Source of the DNA: Formosa algae
GTDB lineage: Bacteria > Bacteroidota > Bacteroidia > Flavobacteriales > Flavobacteriaceae
Length of the DNA stretch: 64,000 nt
Assembly: GCF_001439665.1 (NCBI RefSeq)
Contig: NZ_LMAK01000063.1
Location: 1-64,000 of the forward strand
Direction: 5' to 3'
Both the position numbers and the translations under genes were made by a program. Positions 36,655 to 46,327 of the stretch are shown in pieces. Position 1 is the stretch's first letter, and each line of letters starts with the position of its first letter. The notes under the pieces were generated by a model. It had not been told where the DNA came from, searched no databases, and saw nothing but the letters and a program-made list of their open reading frames with translations.

Positions 36655-37362
36655 ATGATAACAACAACAAATCTTTCAAAAAAATATAACGGCAATCAAG
36701 TTTTAAACATAGCGCATTTAGAGATTCCTAAAGGTCAGAGTTTTGGTTTGGTAGGAAATAATGGTGCTGGAAAAACCACGTATTTTAGCTTATTACTCGA
36801 TTTAATTCAGCCTACAACAGGCCATATTACAAGCAATGATATTCAGGTTGATTTAAGTGAAGATTGGAAACCCTTTACCTCGTCTTTTATAGACGAAAGT
36901 TTTTTAATTGGCTATTTAACAGCAGAAGAATATTTCTACTTTATTGGCGAACTTAGAGGTCAGAATAAAGCAGATGTAGATGCACTTGTAAATCAGTTTG
37001 AAGATTTCTTTCATGGCGAAATTTTAAAGCAAAAAAAATATCTTAGAGATTTAAGTAAAGGAAATCAGAAAAAAGCTGGGATTGTGGCTGCGCTTATCGG
37101 AAATCCAGAAGTTATTATCTTAGACGAGCCGTTTGCTAATTTAGATCCTACTACGCAAATTAGACTCAAAAAAATTATAAAAGATTTAGGCGAACAAAAA
37201 GGTGTTACCGTGTTGGTTTCAAGTCACGATTTATCTCATGTTACCGATGTTTGCGAACGCATAGTCGTTTTAGAAAAAGGAGAAGTTGTAAAAGATATTG
37301 TAACTAGTGGCGAAACGCTTAAGGAATTAGAATCGTATTTTGCTGGTACGTTAGAAGTTTAA
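36655..37362 (+). CDS. ABC exporter ATP-binding protein
   Basis: 235 aa. Walker A is GNNGAGKTT (near residue 36), the signature region is LSKGNQKKAGIV (a variant of LSGGQ), Walker B is EVIILDEPFANLD, and the switch His is in VSSHDLSH. The short size and the C-terminal ending fit the ABC-2 exporter type. It energises the DUF5687 permease encoded upstream. It ends the PadR-controlled unit; about 100 bases separate it from sprE. Confidence 0.95.
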   Translation: MITTTNLSKKYNGNQVLNIAHLEIPKGQSFGLVGNNGAGKTTYFSLLLDLIQPTTGHITSNDIQVDLSEDWKPFTSSFIDESFLIGYLTAEEYFYFIGELRGQNKADVDALVNQFEDFFHGEILKQKKYLRDLSKGNQKKAGIVAALIGNPEVIILDEPFANLDPTTQIRLKKIIKDLGEQKGVTVLVSSHDLSHVTDVCERIVVLEKGEVVKDIVTSGETLKELESYFAGTLEV

Positions 37363-37468
37363 ATGTCAATCCATTTTTATAGGTTAATCAAAAAAGATGC
37401 TTATTTTTACGGCTTTGCATAATAATAGCAAGAGTTTATAGTTATTTATTTGATTAAATACCCCAGCG

Positions 37469-40036
37469 TTGAAAACATCTTTTAAGGTTATTTTTGTAGC
37501 ATGTCTGTCTGCATTTCTATTGGTAAATTGTTCTAGAAAAAAGGACAAATTTATTAGTAGAAATTTTCATGCCATGGCTACAGAATATAATGTGCTGTAT
37601 AATGGTAATATTGCTTTAGAAGAAGGACGTGATCGACTTAATGAAGATTATCAAGACGATTATTGGAATGTGCTTCAGGTAGAGCGTTTAGATTTTACTG
37701 AAGACGCTATGCTTCCGGGTCAATCTAAAAATGAAAGTTTTTCTAGAGCCGAAGAAAAAGCGGTAAAAGCCATACAAAAGCATTCCATGAATATTAAGGG
37801 GAAAGAGAAAAACCCTCAAATGGACGAGGCTTATTTATTACTCGGAAAAGCTAGATATTTCGATCAGCGATTTGTACCGGCATTAGAAGCTCTTAATTAT
37901 ATTCTCTACAAATATCCGTTAAGCGATAAAATTAATGTGGCTCGTGTATGGCGAGAAAAAACTAACATGCGCTTAGATAACGACGAGCTTGCCATAAAAA
38001 ACTTAAAACGCTTATTAAAATTAGAGCATCTTAAAGGCCAGGAATTGGCAGATGCAACTTCTACTTTAGCCCAAGCCTATTTAAATATTAAAGTTGTAGA
38101 TACTGCAATTGCTTATTTAGAAATAGCTGCAGAATCTACTGCAAAACACGAAGAGCGCGGCCGTTATTTATTTATTAAAGGCCAGTTGTATAATACTTTG
38201 GGTTATAAGGATAGTGCAAATATTACTTTTGATCGTGTTATAGATATGCACCGTAAAATCCCTAGAGATTATTATATCGGAGCCTATGTAGAAAAAGCTA
38301 AAAATTTCGATTATGAGAATGGTGATAAATTACTGTTTTCAGAAACTTTAGCTATGCTAGAAGAAGATCGAGAAAATCGGCCGTATTTGGGACGAATTTA
38401 CCACCAAGTTGGCGAGTATTATTTGGCAACACATAACGATTCTTTAGGTATTGCTTACTATAATAAATCCTTAAGGACAGAGCGAAGAGATAAAGAGTTA
38501 AATGCAAGAAATTATAAAATTCTAGGCGATTTAAGTTTCAATGATGCCGAGTATAAAACGGCAGGTGCTTATTTTGATAGTACACTTACCAATCTCACCC
38601 TTAATTCTAAAAAATACAGAACGGTTAAGCGGGAACGCGATAACTTAGATGATGTTATTTATTATGAAGATATTTCTAAAGTAAACGACAGTATTTTACG
38701 TTTGGTAAATTTACCAGAATCTGAACGTTTAGCGTATTTCGAAGCCTATACAGAACATTTAAAAGAAGCTGCAGAAATAGAACGAGAACGCCAAGAGGCA
38801 GAAGCTAGAGCGCAAGAAATGTTAAACTCTAATAGTGGCTTTAATGTAAATACTAAAACCTCTGCTTTTCAAGATCGCGAAAGTGCTACACAAATAGCAA
38901 ATACTTTTTATTTTTATAATACTACTACAGCAGCGTATGGTAAGAATGAGTTTATTAAAATTTGGGGGAATCGAGAAAATGAAGACAATTGGCGTTGGTC
39001 TAATATGAATTTCTCAGGCCCTACTGCAATAGCAGTCGCAACAGATGGAGATGGAATAAATTTTGATGCAGACATTTATCAGCCTCAATTTTATTTAGAT
39101 CAAATTCCTTCAGACGAAAAAATAATAGATAGTATTGGTAAAGAACGTAACTATGCCTATTATCAATTAGGTGTAATTTATAAAGAAAAATTTAGCGATT
39201 ACGAATTGTCTAAAGATAAGCTACAGTTACTGTTAAAGCGTAATCCGGAAGACCGATTAATTGTGCCTGCAAAATATAATTTATATAAAGATTACGAATT
39301 ATTAGGGCAGTTGGGTGAGGCCGAAATTCTGAAATCAGATATTATTAACAATCATTCAGAGTCGCGCTATGCAGAACTCTTGCGTAATCCAGATCAGGCC
39401 GTAGCTCAAGATTCAAACAGTCCGGAAAGTGTTTACCAAAACACTCATAAGCTCTTTAATGCTCAGAAATACACTGAAGTTATTGCGTTATGTGAAGAGA
39501 ATATTAAGGTTTTTGAAGGTGAAGATATTGTTGCTAAATTTGATTTATTAAAAGCAACAGCTATAGGTAGATTGTATGGTTATGATGAATATAGTAAAGC
39601 CTTAAACGATGTGGCGCTGTCTTATCCTAACTTACCGGAAGGACAACGTGCAGAAGAGTTAAGACGAAATGTGTTACCAAAAATAAGATATTCAGGATTT
39701 ATAGATTACGAAAGCGGTAAGCGATTTAATGTGGTGTATCAATTCGATAATGCTTCAAAAGAAGATATAGACGCTTTTGTAGAGCAACTAAATACCCAAC
39801 TCGAAAAAATTAGATATTACGATTTAACATCATCTAAAGACGTGTATTCCCCAACCACCACCTTTGTTATTGTTCACGGTTTTACTAATTTAGTGGTCGC
39901 AGAAGGTTTTAAGGATTTATTCAAGAAAAATGATAAGAATCGGATTACAAAACCTTACAATGTCATTTCATCTGAAAATTATCAAATCATTCAGATACAT
40001 AAAAATTTAGACACATATTTTAGTGAAATTAAATAA
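37469..40036 (+). CDS. sprE: SprE/PorW-like T9SS lipoprotein with TPR repeats
   Basis: 855 aa from a TTG start. The lipobox is LLVNC with Cys21. Many TPR-like helical pairs fill residues 100-750, with SKNESFSRAEEKAVKAIQKH near 100 and repeated AY..LG.A.Y stretches. The overall length and the N-terminal KKDKFISRNFHAMATEYN match SprE of Flavobacterium johnsoniae and PorW of Porphyromonas, an outer-membrane lipoprotein needed for type IX secretion and gliding, thought to bridge parts of the T9SS machine. The T9SS-tailed proteins at 59058 and 62463 would be its clients. The bactofilin gene follows 27 bases later. Confidence 0.88.
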   Translation: MKTSFKVIFVACLSAFLLVNCSRKKDKFISRNFHAMATEYNVLYNGNIALEEGRDRLNEDYQDDYWNVLQVERLDFTEDAMLPGQSKNESFSRAEEKAVKAIQKHSMNIKGKEKNPQMDEAYLLLGKARYFDQRFVPALEALNYILYKYPLSDKINVARVWREKTNMRLDNDELAIKNLKRLLKLEHLKGQELADATSTLAQAYLNIKVVDTAIAYLEIAAESTAKHEERGRYLFIKGQLYNTLGYKDSANITFDRVIDMHRKIPRDYYIGAYVEKAKNFDYENGDKLLFSETLAMLEEDRENRPYLGRIYHQVGEYYLATHNDSLGIAYYNKSLRTERRDKELNARNYKILGDLSFNDAEYKTAGAYFDSTLTNLTLNSKKYRTVKRERDNLDDVIYYEDISKVNDSILRLVNLPESERLAYFEAYTEHLKEAAEIERERQEAEARAQEMLNSNSGFNVNTKTSAFQDRESATQIANTFYFYNTTTAAYGKNEFIKIWGNRENEDNWRWSNMNFSGPTAIAVATDGDGINFDADIYQPQFYLDQIPSDEKIIDSIGKERNYAYYQLGVIYKEKFSDYELSKDKLQLLLKRNPEDRLIVPAKYNLYKDYELLGQLGEAEILKSDIINNHSESRYAELLRNPDQAVAQDSNSPESVYQNTHKLFNAQKYTEVIALCEENIKVFEGEDIVAKFDLLKATAIGRLYGYDEYSKALNDVALSYPNLPEGQRAEELRRNVLPKIRYSGFIDYESGKRFNVVYQFDNASKEDIDAFVEQLNTQLEKIRYYDLTSSKDVYSPTTTFVIVHGFTNLVVAEGFKDLFKKNDKNRITKPYNVISSENYQIIQIHKNLDTYFSEIK

Positions 40037-40063
40037 ATATTAAATCCCCCAAAATTAATTACT

Positions 40064-40471
40064 ATGTTCAAGGATAGCAAAAAAGAAAAACAACAAAGCG
40101 TAGAGTCTTCAGGAAATCAAAATATTATAGCACAAGGCACCAAAATTGTAGGTGATGTTAGCAGCGAAGGCGGGTTTAGAATTGATGGTGAAATAGAAGG
40201 TAACTTAAAAACACCAGGAAAAGTTGTTGTAGGTAAAACCGGTTTTATTAACGGGACTTTAGAAGGAACAGACGCGTATTTTGAAGGTCGTTTTTCTGGA
40301 AAATTAGAATTATCGGGGACGTTAACTTTAAAATCTAGTGCAGACATTCAAGGCGATGTTATTGTGGCTAAATTAGCTGTAGATCCAGGTGCTAATTTTG
40401 ATGTAACTTGTGTGATGAAAAGTGGCGTTAAAGCTATAAAGAATGATAGATCCAAAGAAAAAACAGCTTAA
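40064..40471 (+). CDS. Bactofilin (polymer-forming cytoskeletal protein)
   Basis: 135 aa. A central right-handed beta-helix (about 25-115) is built from short glycine-rich turns such as GEIEGNLKTPGKVVVGKTG and FSGKLELSGTL, with disordered ends; this is the bactofilin pattern. Bactofilins polymerise without nucleotide at the membrane and organise cell-wall or motility proteins. It is placed between sprE and the atp genes. Its last 29 bases overlap the AtpZ-like gene. Confidence 0.92.
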   Translation: MFKDSKKEKQQSVESSGNQNIIAQGTKIVGDVSSEGGFRIDGEIEGNLKTPGKVVVGKTGFINGTLEGTDAYFEGRFSGKLELSGTLTLKSSADIQGDVIVAKLAVDPGANFDVTCVMKSGVKAIKNDRSKEKTA

Positions 40472-40673
40472 TAAATACATTAGGTTTACAACTATGGCGC
40501 TCCAAATGGGCTTAACCATTTATTTGGGAAGCGTGTTGGGAGAATGGTTGGATGTGAAATTTGAAAATGAAGACCAACTCTATTTTAAAATAGTAACATT
40601 GGTCGCTGTTTTTATAGCCATGTTTTCAGTAATAAGGCAGGTGCTAAATATTACCAATAACGATAAAAAATGA
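40443..40673 (+). CDS. AtpZ/AtpI-like small membrane protein
   Basis: 76 aa with two membrane helices (about 18-35 and 46-66). The opening KKQLNKYIRFTTMALQMGLTIYLGSVLGEWLD fits AtpZ/AtpI proteins that accompany F-ATPases and assist assembly of the c-ring or take up magnesium and calcium. It starts inside the bactofilin coding sequence; an ATG at 40494, after the bactofilin stop, exists but would cut the conserved N-terminus, so the earlier start is preferred. Confidence 0.85.
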   Translation: MIDPKKKQLNKYIRFTTMALQMGLTIYLGSVLGEWLDVKFENEDQLYFKIVTLVAVFIAMFSVIRQVLNITNNDKK

Positions 40674-41041
40674 TTAAAAGAATACTCGTCTTTTTACTAT
40701 CTATTCTTCTACTTTTTGCAATAGCATTTACCATTCATAACTATTTTATGACAGAAGTCATGTCTTTTAAGTTATGGCAAGTGTATCTTTATCACCTTAT
40801 AGCAACACTCATTGTATATATAAGTATGGAAGCGGTATCAAGTACTCTTCCTAACCAAGCAGGTTATTCTTATTTGGTACTTATGTTTATAAAACTGGGT
40901 GTTTTTGTTTTGATATTTAAACATTCGGTATTTGAAAATGATCAGTTAACGCAAACAGAACGATTTGCTTTAGTTATACCCTTATTTATGTTTTTAACGG
41001 CAGAAGCTGTAGCAGTTGCAAAACTGCTAAACAACAAATAG
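40670..41041 (+). CDS. Small membrane protein upstream of atpB (DUF6168-like)
   Basis: 123 aa, four predicted membrane helices in pairs (about 5-25, 38-58, 68-86 and 100-120). It overlaps the AtpZ-like gene by four bases (ATGA), so translation is coupled. It recalls flavobacterial proteins (possibly DUF6168) in the position where other bacteria carry AtpI; it may help ATP synthase assembly. No functional motif can be seen. It is followed by the atpB promoter. Confidence 0.7.
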   Translation: MIKRILVFLLSILLLFAIAFTIHNYFMTEVMSFKLWQVYLYHLIATLIVYISMEAVSSTLPNQAGYSYLVLMFIKLGVFVLIFKHSVFENDQLTQTERFALVIPLFMFLTAEAVAVAKLLNNK

Positions 41042-41105
41042 TTGAAGTTTTTTTGTGGAAAATTGTAAATTCAGCACTAGAATTTAAACATATGTAAAAA
41101 AAGGG

Positions 41106-41135
41106 TTTGGGTTTTTAAATTATTGTTTACATTTG
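41106..41135 (+). promoter_or_regulatory. Promoter of the atp operon
   Basis: TTTG at 41106-41109, an 18-base spacer and TACATTTG at 41128-41135 match both the -33 (TTTG) and -7 (TAnnTTTG) elements known for Bacteroidota sigma-ABfr promoters. The site lies about 40 bases before the atpB ATG and is the clearest promoter in the window. Confidence 0.65.
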
Positions 41136-41175
41136 CACAAAATTTTAGAGAGCGTAATTCATTAGTTAGAAAAAT

Positions 41176-42300
41176 ATGATGGTAGCAAAAAAATCTATCA
41201 AGTTTATTGCAATTTTAGTTTTATTGATGACTACTGTCTCAACCTTCGCAAACGAGGGTGGAGAAGATAATCAACATCATGAAAAAGGGAATAAGGTAGA
41301 TACTCCTGAAGAAATTAAAGAATATATTGCGCATCACTTAAAAGATTCTCACGATTTTCATTTATTTTCGAATAATGAAACAGGTACACATGTAAGCTTT
41401 CCTTTACCTGTAATAGTATGGTCTAGCGATGGATTGAGAATGTTTATGTCTTCAGAATTTCACCACGACGATAACGGTCATGTTATTGTTGAAAAAGATG
41501 GTGTTAAATTAACAAAAATTCACAGTAAAATATACGAGTTAGAAGCTGGTGCAGAGGCCGTTGCTTTTGATGAACATCACCATGCAGAAAACGCACACAA
41601 AGTATTAGATTTATCGATTACAAAAAGTGTATTTGGTATGTTAATCGCAGGAATCTTAATGTTCTTAGGATTTGGTGCTTTAGCTAAAGGATACAAAAAA
41701 GGACCAATCCCAACTGGAGTTGGAAGAGTATTAGAGCCTTTAGTATTGTATGTGCGCGACGAGATTGCACGTCCTAATATAGGAGAGAAAAAATACATGA
41801 AATTCATGCCGTTTTTATTAACTGTGTTTTTCTTTATCTGGATTTTAAACTTATTAGGTTTAACACCGCTAGGTTTTAACGTAACTGGACAAATTGCTGT
41901 TACAGCATGTTTAGCCATTTTTACTATGATTATTTATTTAACTAATGGTAGTAAAGATTTCTGGATGCATACATTATGGATGCCAGGTGTACCTTATATT
42001 TTAAGACCTATTTTAGCAGTTATAGAATTAATTGGTTTTGTAATTATTAAACCATTCTCTTTACTAGTGCGTTTATTTGCAAACATGACAGCAGGACACT
42101 TTGTTGTTATGAGCTTAATCGCCTTAGTAATATTAATGAAAGAAGCTTTTGGACCGGTAGCATCAACAGGTGTATCGTTAATACTAGCTTTATTTATTAC
42201 GGTTATCGAAATATTGGTAGCCTTTTTACAAGCATTTATTTTCACGATGTTATCATCGTTATTTATAGGAATGGCAGTTGAAGAACATGACCATCATTAA
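41176..42300 (+). CDS. atpB: ATP synthase F0 subunit a
   Basis: 374 aa, longer than the E. coli protein (271) because of an N-terminal signal peptide (about 1-25, ending STFA) and a His-rich periplasmic segment (about 26-135), as is usual in Bacteroidota. Five to six membrane helices follow. The essential proton-path Arg is in LLVRLFANMTAGHF, and the last helices contain LVAFLQAFIFTMLSSLFI. It forms the half-channels beside the c ring. It is the first gene of atpB-E-F-H-A-G. Confidence 0.96.
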   Translation: MMVAKKSIKFIAILVLLMTTVSTFANEGGEDNQHHEKGNKVDTPEEIKEYIAHHLKDSHDFHLFSNNETGTHVSFPLPVIVWSSDGLRMFMSSEFHHDDNGHVIVEKDGVKLTKIHSKIYELEAGAEAVAFDEHHHAENAHKVLDLSITKSVFGMLIAGILMFLGFGALAKGYKKGPIPTGVGRVLEPLVLYVRDEIARPNIGEKKYMKFMPFLLTVFFFIWILNLLGLTPLGFNVTGQIAVTACLAIFTMIIYLTNGSKDFWMHTLWMPGVPYILRPILAVIELIGFVIIKPFSLLVRLFANMTAGHFVVMSLIALVILMKEAFGPVASTGVSLILALFITVIEILVAFLQAFIFTMLSSLFIGMAVEEHDHH

Positions 42301-42327
42301 TAAGAATTTGTTTAATTAATATTTTAA

Positions 42328-42528
<201 letters not shown>

Positions 42529-42550
42529 TCCTAACAATAAACAAAGCAAG

Positions 42551-42589
42551 AACAGTATTCTGCAACGGTTGGTTGCAGAAGCTGTTTTT
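42551..42589 (+). terminator. Terminator-like hairpin between atpE and atpF
   Basis: AACAG (42551-42555) pairs with CTGTT (42582-42586), and TTCTGCAAC (42558-42566) pairs perfectly with GTTGCAGAA (42572-42580) around a GGTTG loop; TTTTT follows. It sits in the 106-base gap inside the operon. It may stop part of the transcripts, or protect the 3' end of atpE mRNA, to favour subunit c over the single-copy subunits. Confidence 0.75.
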
Positions 42590-42634
42590 AAAAAATTAAA
42601 CAAAACAGAAGTAAAACTTTTTATTTAATCACAC

Positions 42635-43135
42635 ATGGATACGTTATTAAACGATTTTTCACCAGGATTGTTCATCATGCAAACCATTATCCTTATAATC
42701 TTAATTGTATTATTAGGTAAATTTGCTTGGAAACCTATATTAGGGTCTTTAGCGACTAGAGAAGACGGAATTAAAGATGCTATTGAAGCTGCAGAAAAAG
42801 CAAAATTAGAATTGCAAAATCTTCAAGCTGATAATGCAAAATTATTAAATGAAGCTAGAGTAGAACGTGATGCGATGCTTAAAGAAGCACGCGAGATGAA
42901 AGATAAAATGATTCTTGATGCTAAAGATGAAGCTCAAGTTCAAGCTAATAACATGATTGAAGCTGCAAAGCACGCTATAGAAAGTGAAAAGAAAACTGCT
43001 ATGGTAGAGATTAAAAATCACGTTGCAGAATTATCTTTAGAAATCGCTGAAAAAGTAGTGCGTGGAGAATTATCTAATAAAGACAAACAATTACAATTGG
43101 TTGATACTTTATTAGGTGAAAGTACTTTAAATTAA
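42635..43135 (+). CDS. atpF: ATP synthase F0 subunit b
   Basis: 166 aa. One N-terminal membrane helix (about 12-30) is followed by a long charged coiled coil (about 45-150), rich in Ala, Glu and Lys. It is the peripheral stalk that holds F1 against F0. Length and GKFAWKPILGSLATRE are typical of the family. atpH follows after seven bases. Confidence 0.95.
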   Translation: MDTLLNDFSPGLFIMQTIILIILIVLLGKFAWKPILGSLATREDGIKDAIEAAEKAKLELQNLQADNAKLLNEARVERDAMLKEAREMKDKMILDAKDEAQVQANNMIEAAKHAIESEKKTAMVEIKNHVAELSLEIAEKVVRGELSNKDKQLQLVDTLLGESTLN

Positions 43136-43142
43136 GAAGGAC

Positions 43143-43679
43143 ATGGCAGGATCAAGAGCAGCAATACGTTACGCAAAAGCAGTTTTAGAATTAGCAACAA
43201 GTAGTAATTCAGCAGAAGCTGTAAATACAGACATGACTTTAATTGCTAAAACTATTTCAGATAGTAAAGACTTAAGCGCTATGCTTCATAGTCCTGTAGT
43301 AAGATCTGCTATTAAAAAATCGGCGTTATTAGAAATATTTAATTTTATCACGCCTTTAACTGTTAATCTATTCGATACCTTAATTGAAAATAAAAGACTA
43401 TCGGTTTTAGAAGATGTTGCTATAAAATACATGCAGTTGTTTGAACAGGCATCTGGTAAAGAAATAGCAATAGTAACAACAGTTGTACCTTTAACAAGCG
43501 ATTTAGAAACTAAAGTTTTAGCAAAACTAAAATCGTTAACAGGAAAAGCTGTTGATATTAAAAATGTAATAGACGAAAGCATTATTGGTGGTTTTGTATT
43601 ACGTGTTGGCGATATGCAGTACGATGCAAGTGTGGCAAACAAATTGAATAAAATAAAACAAGAATTTTCATTAAATTAA
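43143..43679 (+). CDS. atpH: ATP synthase F1 subunit delta
   Basis: 178 aa. The N-terminal helical bundle (GSRAAIRYAKAVLELA start) binds the top of alpha; the C-terminal part includes VTTVVPLTSDLETKVLAKL and IIGGFVLRVGDMQYDASVANKL, the family's conserved ending. It connects the b stalk to the alpha3beta3 head. It sits between atpF and atpA in the standard order. Confidence 0.95.
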   Translation: MAGSRAAIRYAKAVLELATSSNSAEAVNTDMTLIAKTISDSKDLSAMLHSPVVRSAIKKSALLEIFNFITPLTVNLFDTLIENKRLSVLEDVAIKYMQLFEQASGKEIAIVTTVVPLTSDLETKVLAKLKSLTGKAVDIKNVIDESIIGGFVLRVGDMQYDASVANKLNKIKQEFSLN

Positions 43680-43732
43680 TTTTATAAATTTTTTAATCGG
43701 AATGTTCCGGTTAGAGCTTATATCTAAATAAA

Positions 43733-45313
43733 ATGGCAGAAGTAAAACCAGCTGAAGTAACAGCAATCCTAAAGCAACAACTACAAGGTTTTGAAGCGGG
43801 AGCAACCTTAAATGAAGTAGGAACAGTATTAACTGTTGGAGATGGTATTGCACGTGTTTACGGATTAGCTAATGCACAATACGGTGAATTAGTAGATTTC
43901 GGAGACGGTCTTGAAGGAATTGTATTAAACCTTGAAGAAGACAATGTAGGTGTAGTATTATTAGGACCTTCAAAATTTGTTAAAGAAGGAACAACAGTAA
44001 AACGTACCGAACGTATCGCATCTATTAAAGTAGGTGAAGGTATTGTTGGTCGTGTTGTAGATACTTTAGGAAACCCTATTGATGGTAAAGGACCTATCAC
44101 TGGTGAAACTTACGAAATGCCTTTAGAGCGTAAAGCTCCTGGTGTTATCTTTAGAGAGCCAGTAACCGAGCCATTACAAACTGGTATTAAAGCTATTGAT
44201 GCGATGATTCCTGTAGGTAGAGGGCAGCGTGAGTTGGTTATTGGAGATAGACAAACAGGTAAAACTGCAGTTTGTATTGATGCCATTTTAAATCAAAAAG
44301 AATTTTACGATGCAGGTGAGCCTGTATATTGTATATATGTAGCGGTTGGGCAAAAAGCATCAACAGTTGCTTTAATTGCTAAAACTCTTGAAGAAAAAGG
44401 AGCTTTAGCTTACACTACAATAGTAGCTGCAAATGCATCAGATCCTGCTGCAATGCAAGTATATGCACCATTTACAGGAGCATCTATTGGAGAGTATTTT
44501 AGAGATACTGGTAGACCAGCTTTAATTGTTTTTGATGATTTATCTAAACAGGCCGTTGCTTACCGTGAGGTATCTTTATTATTAAGACGTCCACCAGGAC
44601 GTGAGGCATATCCTGGAGATGTATTTTACTTACACTCTCGTTTATTAGAGCGTTCTGCAAAAGTGATTAATAATGATGAAATTGCTAAAGACATGAACGA
44701 CCTTCCAGATTCTATTAAAGGAATCGTAAAAGGTGGTGGTTCTTTAACAGCTTTACCAATTATTGAAACACAAGCGGGTGACGTTTCTGCATATATCCCA
44801 ACAAACGTAATTTCTATTACAGATGGGCAAATTTTCTTAGATGGAGATTTATTTAACTCTGGTGTACGTCCAGCAATTAACGTAGGTATTTCTGTATCTC
44901 GTGTTGGTGGTAATGCTCAGATTAAATCTATGAAAAAAGTATCTGGTACTTTAAAATTAGACCAAGCACAATACCGTGAGTTAGAAGCTTTCGCTAAGTT
45001 TGGATCAGATTTAGATGCTGTAACTTTAAACGTAATTAACAAAGGTAAACGTAACGTAGAGATCTTAAAGCAAGGTCAAAACGATCCGTTTAAAGTAGAA
45101 GATCAGATTGCAATTATTTATGCAGGATCTAAAAACTTGTTAAAAGACGTTCCTGTTGACAAAGTAAAAGAATTTGAAAGTGATTATCTTGAGTTTTTAA
45201 AAGCGAAACATTCAGATGTATTAGCGACTTTAAAATCAGGAAAATTAACTGATGCTGTTACAGATACATTAGCTGCTGTAGCAAAAGAATTATCAGTAAA
45301 ATATAAAGCTTAA
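43733..45313 (+). CDS. atpA: ATP synthase F1 subunit alpha
   Basis: 526 aa. The P-loop GDRQTGKTA lies near residue 170, and [27 protein letters not shown] and the [14 protein letters not shown] signature are present. It forms the non-catalytic nucleotide sites of the F1 head and pairs with beta, whose gene (atpD) is not in this window. Full length and intact. An 80-base gap with a large hairpin separates it from atpG. Confidence 0.98.
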   Translation: MAEVKPAEVTAILKQQLQGFEAGATLNEVGTVLTVGDGIARVYGLANAQYGELVDFGDGLEGIVLNLEEDNVGVVLLGPSKFVKEGTTVKRTERIASIKVGEGIVGRVVDTLGNPIDGKGPITGETYEMPLERKAPGVIFREPVTEPLQTGIKAIDAMIPVGRGQRELVIGDRQTGKTAVCIDAILNQKEFYDAGEPVYCIYVAVGQKASTVALIAKTLEEKGALAYTTIVAANASDPAAMQVYAPFTGASIGEYFRDTGRPALIVFDDLSKQAVAYREVSLLLRRPPGREAYPGDVFYLHSRLLERSAKVINNDEIAKDMNDLPDSIKGIVKGGGSLTALPIIETQAGDVSAYIPTNVISITDGQIFLDGDLFNSGVRPAINVGISVSRVGGNAQIKSMKKVSGTLKLDQAQYRELEAFAKFGSDLDAVTLNVINKGKRNVEILKQGQNDPFKVEDQIAIIYAGSKNLLKDVPVDKVKEFESDYLEFLKAKHSDVLATLKSGKLTDAVTDTLAAVAKELSVKYKA

Positions 45314-45322
45314 TTAGATTTT

Positions 45323-45376
45323 AGTATTGAGTAGTGAGGTTGTAAAGTACCACTTCACTACTGAATACTCAATACT
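45323..45376 (+). repeat. Large inverted repeat in the atpA-atpG gap
   Basis: AGTATTGA (45323-45330) pairs with TCAATACT (45369-45376), GTAGTGA (45331-45337) with TCACTAC (45355-45361), and GGT with ACC, leaving a bulge and an internal loop. There is no T run. The words AGTATTGAGTAGTGAG and ACTACTGAATACTC look like units of a dispersed flavobacterial intergenic repeat. It may set mRNA stability within the operon or be a REP-like element. Confidence 0.6.
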
Positions 45377-45393
45377 TTATTCTAGTATAAAAC

Positions 45394-46254
45394 ATGGCAA
45401 ATTTAAAAGAAATACGTAACAGAATAGCTTCAGTATCTTCAACGATGCAGATTACCAGTGCCATGAAAATGGTTTCTGCTGCAAAGTTAAAGAAAGCACA
45501 AGATGCTATTACTGCTATGCGTCCTTATTCAGACAAGCTTTCAGAACTTTTACAAACCTTAAGTGCAACTATAGATTCTGAAATCTCTAACGAGTATTCA
45601 GAACAAAGAGAAGTTAACAAAGTGCTTATTATAGCGGTTACTTCTAACAGAGGTTTGTGTGGTGCGTTTAACTCTAATATCATTAAAGAGGTAAACAACT
45701 TGGCCAAAACAAAGTACGCTGGGAAAGACGTATCTTACCTTGTAGTTGGTAAAAAAGCTAACGATGCATTTAAAAAGACCAATAAAATTGTAGGTAACAA
45801 AAGTGATATTTTCGATGATTTATCATTTGAAAATGTAGCTGAAATTGCTGAGTCTTTAATGCAAAAGTTCGTTGCTGGCGAGTATGACAGAATTGATATG
45901 GTTTACAATCAATTTAAAAATGCAGCAACTCAAATAGTAACTACAGAGCAATTCTTACCTATTTCACCTATTGAAGTAGAAAAAGATGTGAATACGGATT
46001 ATATTTTTGAGCCAACAAAATTAGAAATCATTCAACAATTGATTCCTAAATCTTTAAAAAATCAGTTATTTAAAGGTCTTAGAGATTCTTTTGCAAGTGA
46101 GCATGGTGCACGTATGACGGCGATGCATAAAGCGACAGATAATGCAACAGAATTAAGAGATCAATTAAAATTAACATATAACAAAGCACGTCAAGCAGCA
46201 ATTACTAACGAAATTTTAGAAATTGTTGGTGGTGCAGAAGCCCTAAATAATTAG
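45394..46254 (+). CDS. atpG: ATP synthase F1 subunit gamma
   Basis: 286 aa. Both ends show the family's coiled-coil helices: N-terminal NLKEIRNRIASVSSTMQITSAMKMVSAAKL and C-terminal ARMTAMHKATDNATELRDQL...KARQAAITNEILEIVGGAEAL. The central Rossmann-like part contains VTSNRGLCGAFNSNI. It is the rotating shaft between c ring and head. It is the last atp gene here; a terminator follows. Confidence 0.97.
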   Translation: MANLKEIRNRIASVSSTMQITSAMKMVSAAKLKKAQDAITAMRPYSDKLSELLQTLSATIDSEISNEYSEQREVNKVLIIAVTSNRGLCGAFNSNIIKEVNNLAKTKYAGKDVSYLVVGKKANDAFKKTNKIVGNKSDIFDDLSFENVAEIAESLMQKFVAGEYDRIDMVYNQFKNAATQIVTTEQFLPISPIEVEKDVNTDYIFEPTKLEIIQQLIPKSLKNQLFKGLRDSFASEHGARMTAMHKATDNATELRDQLKLTYNKARQAAITNEILEIVGGAEALNN

Positions 46255-46327
46255 TCACTCTAATTGATAAAAAAGGGTATCGATTTTAGATAATAGTCTA
46301 AACATTAATGTCACATATATACTATAT

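Noticed and set aside
41577-42245. Open frames opposite to atpB
   Set aside because: Shadow frames of a well-conserved gene; Lys/Asn/Ile-rich translation without family resemblance.
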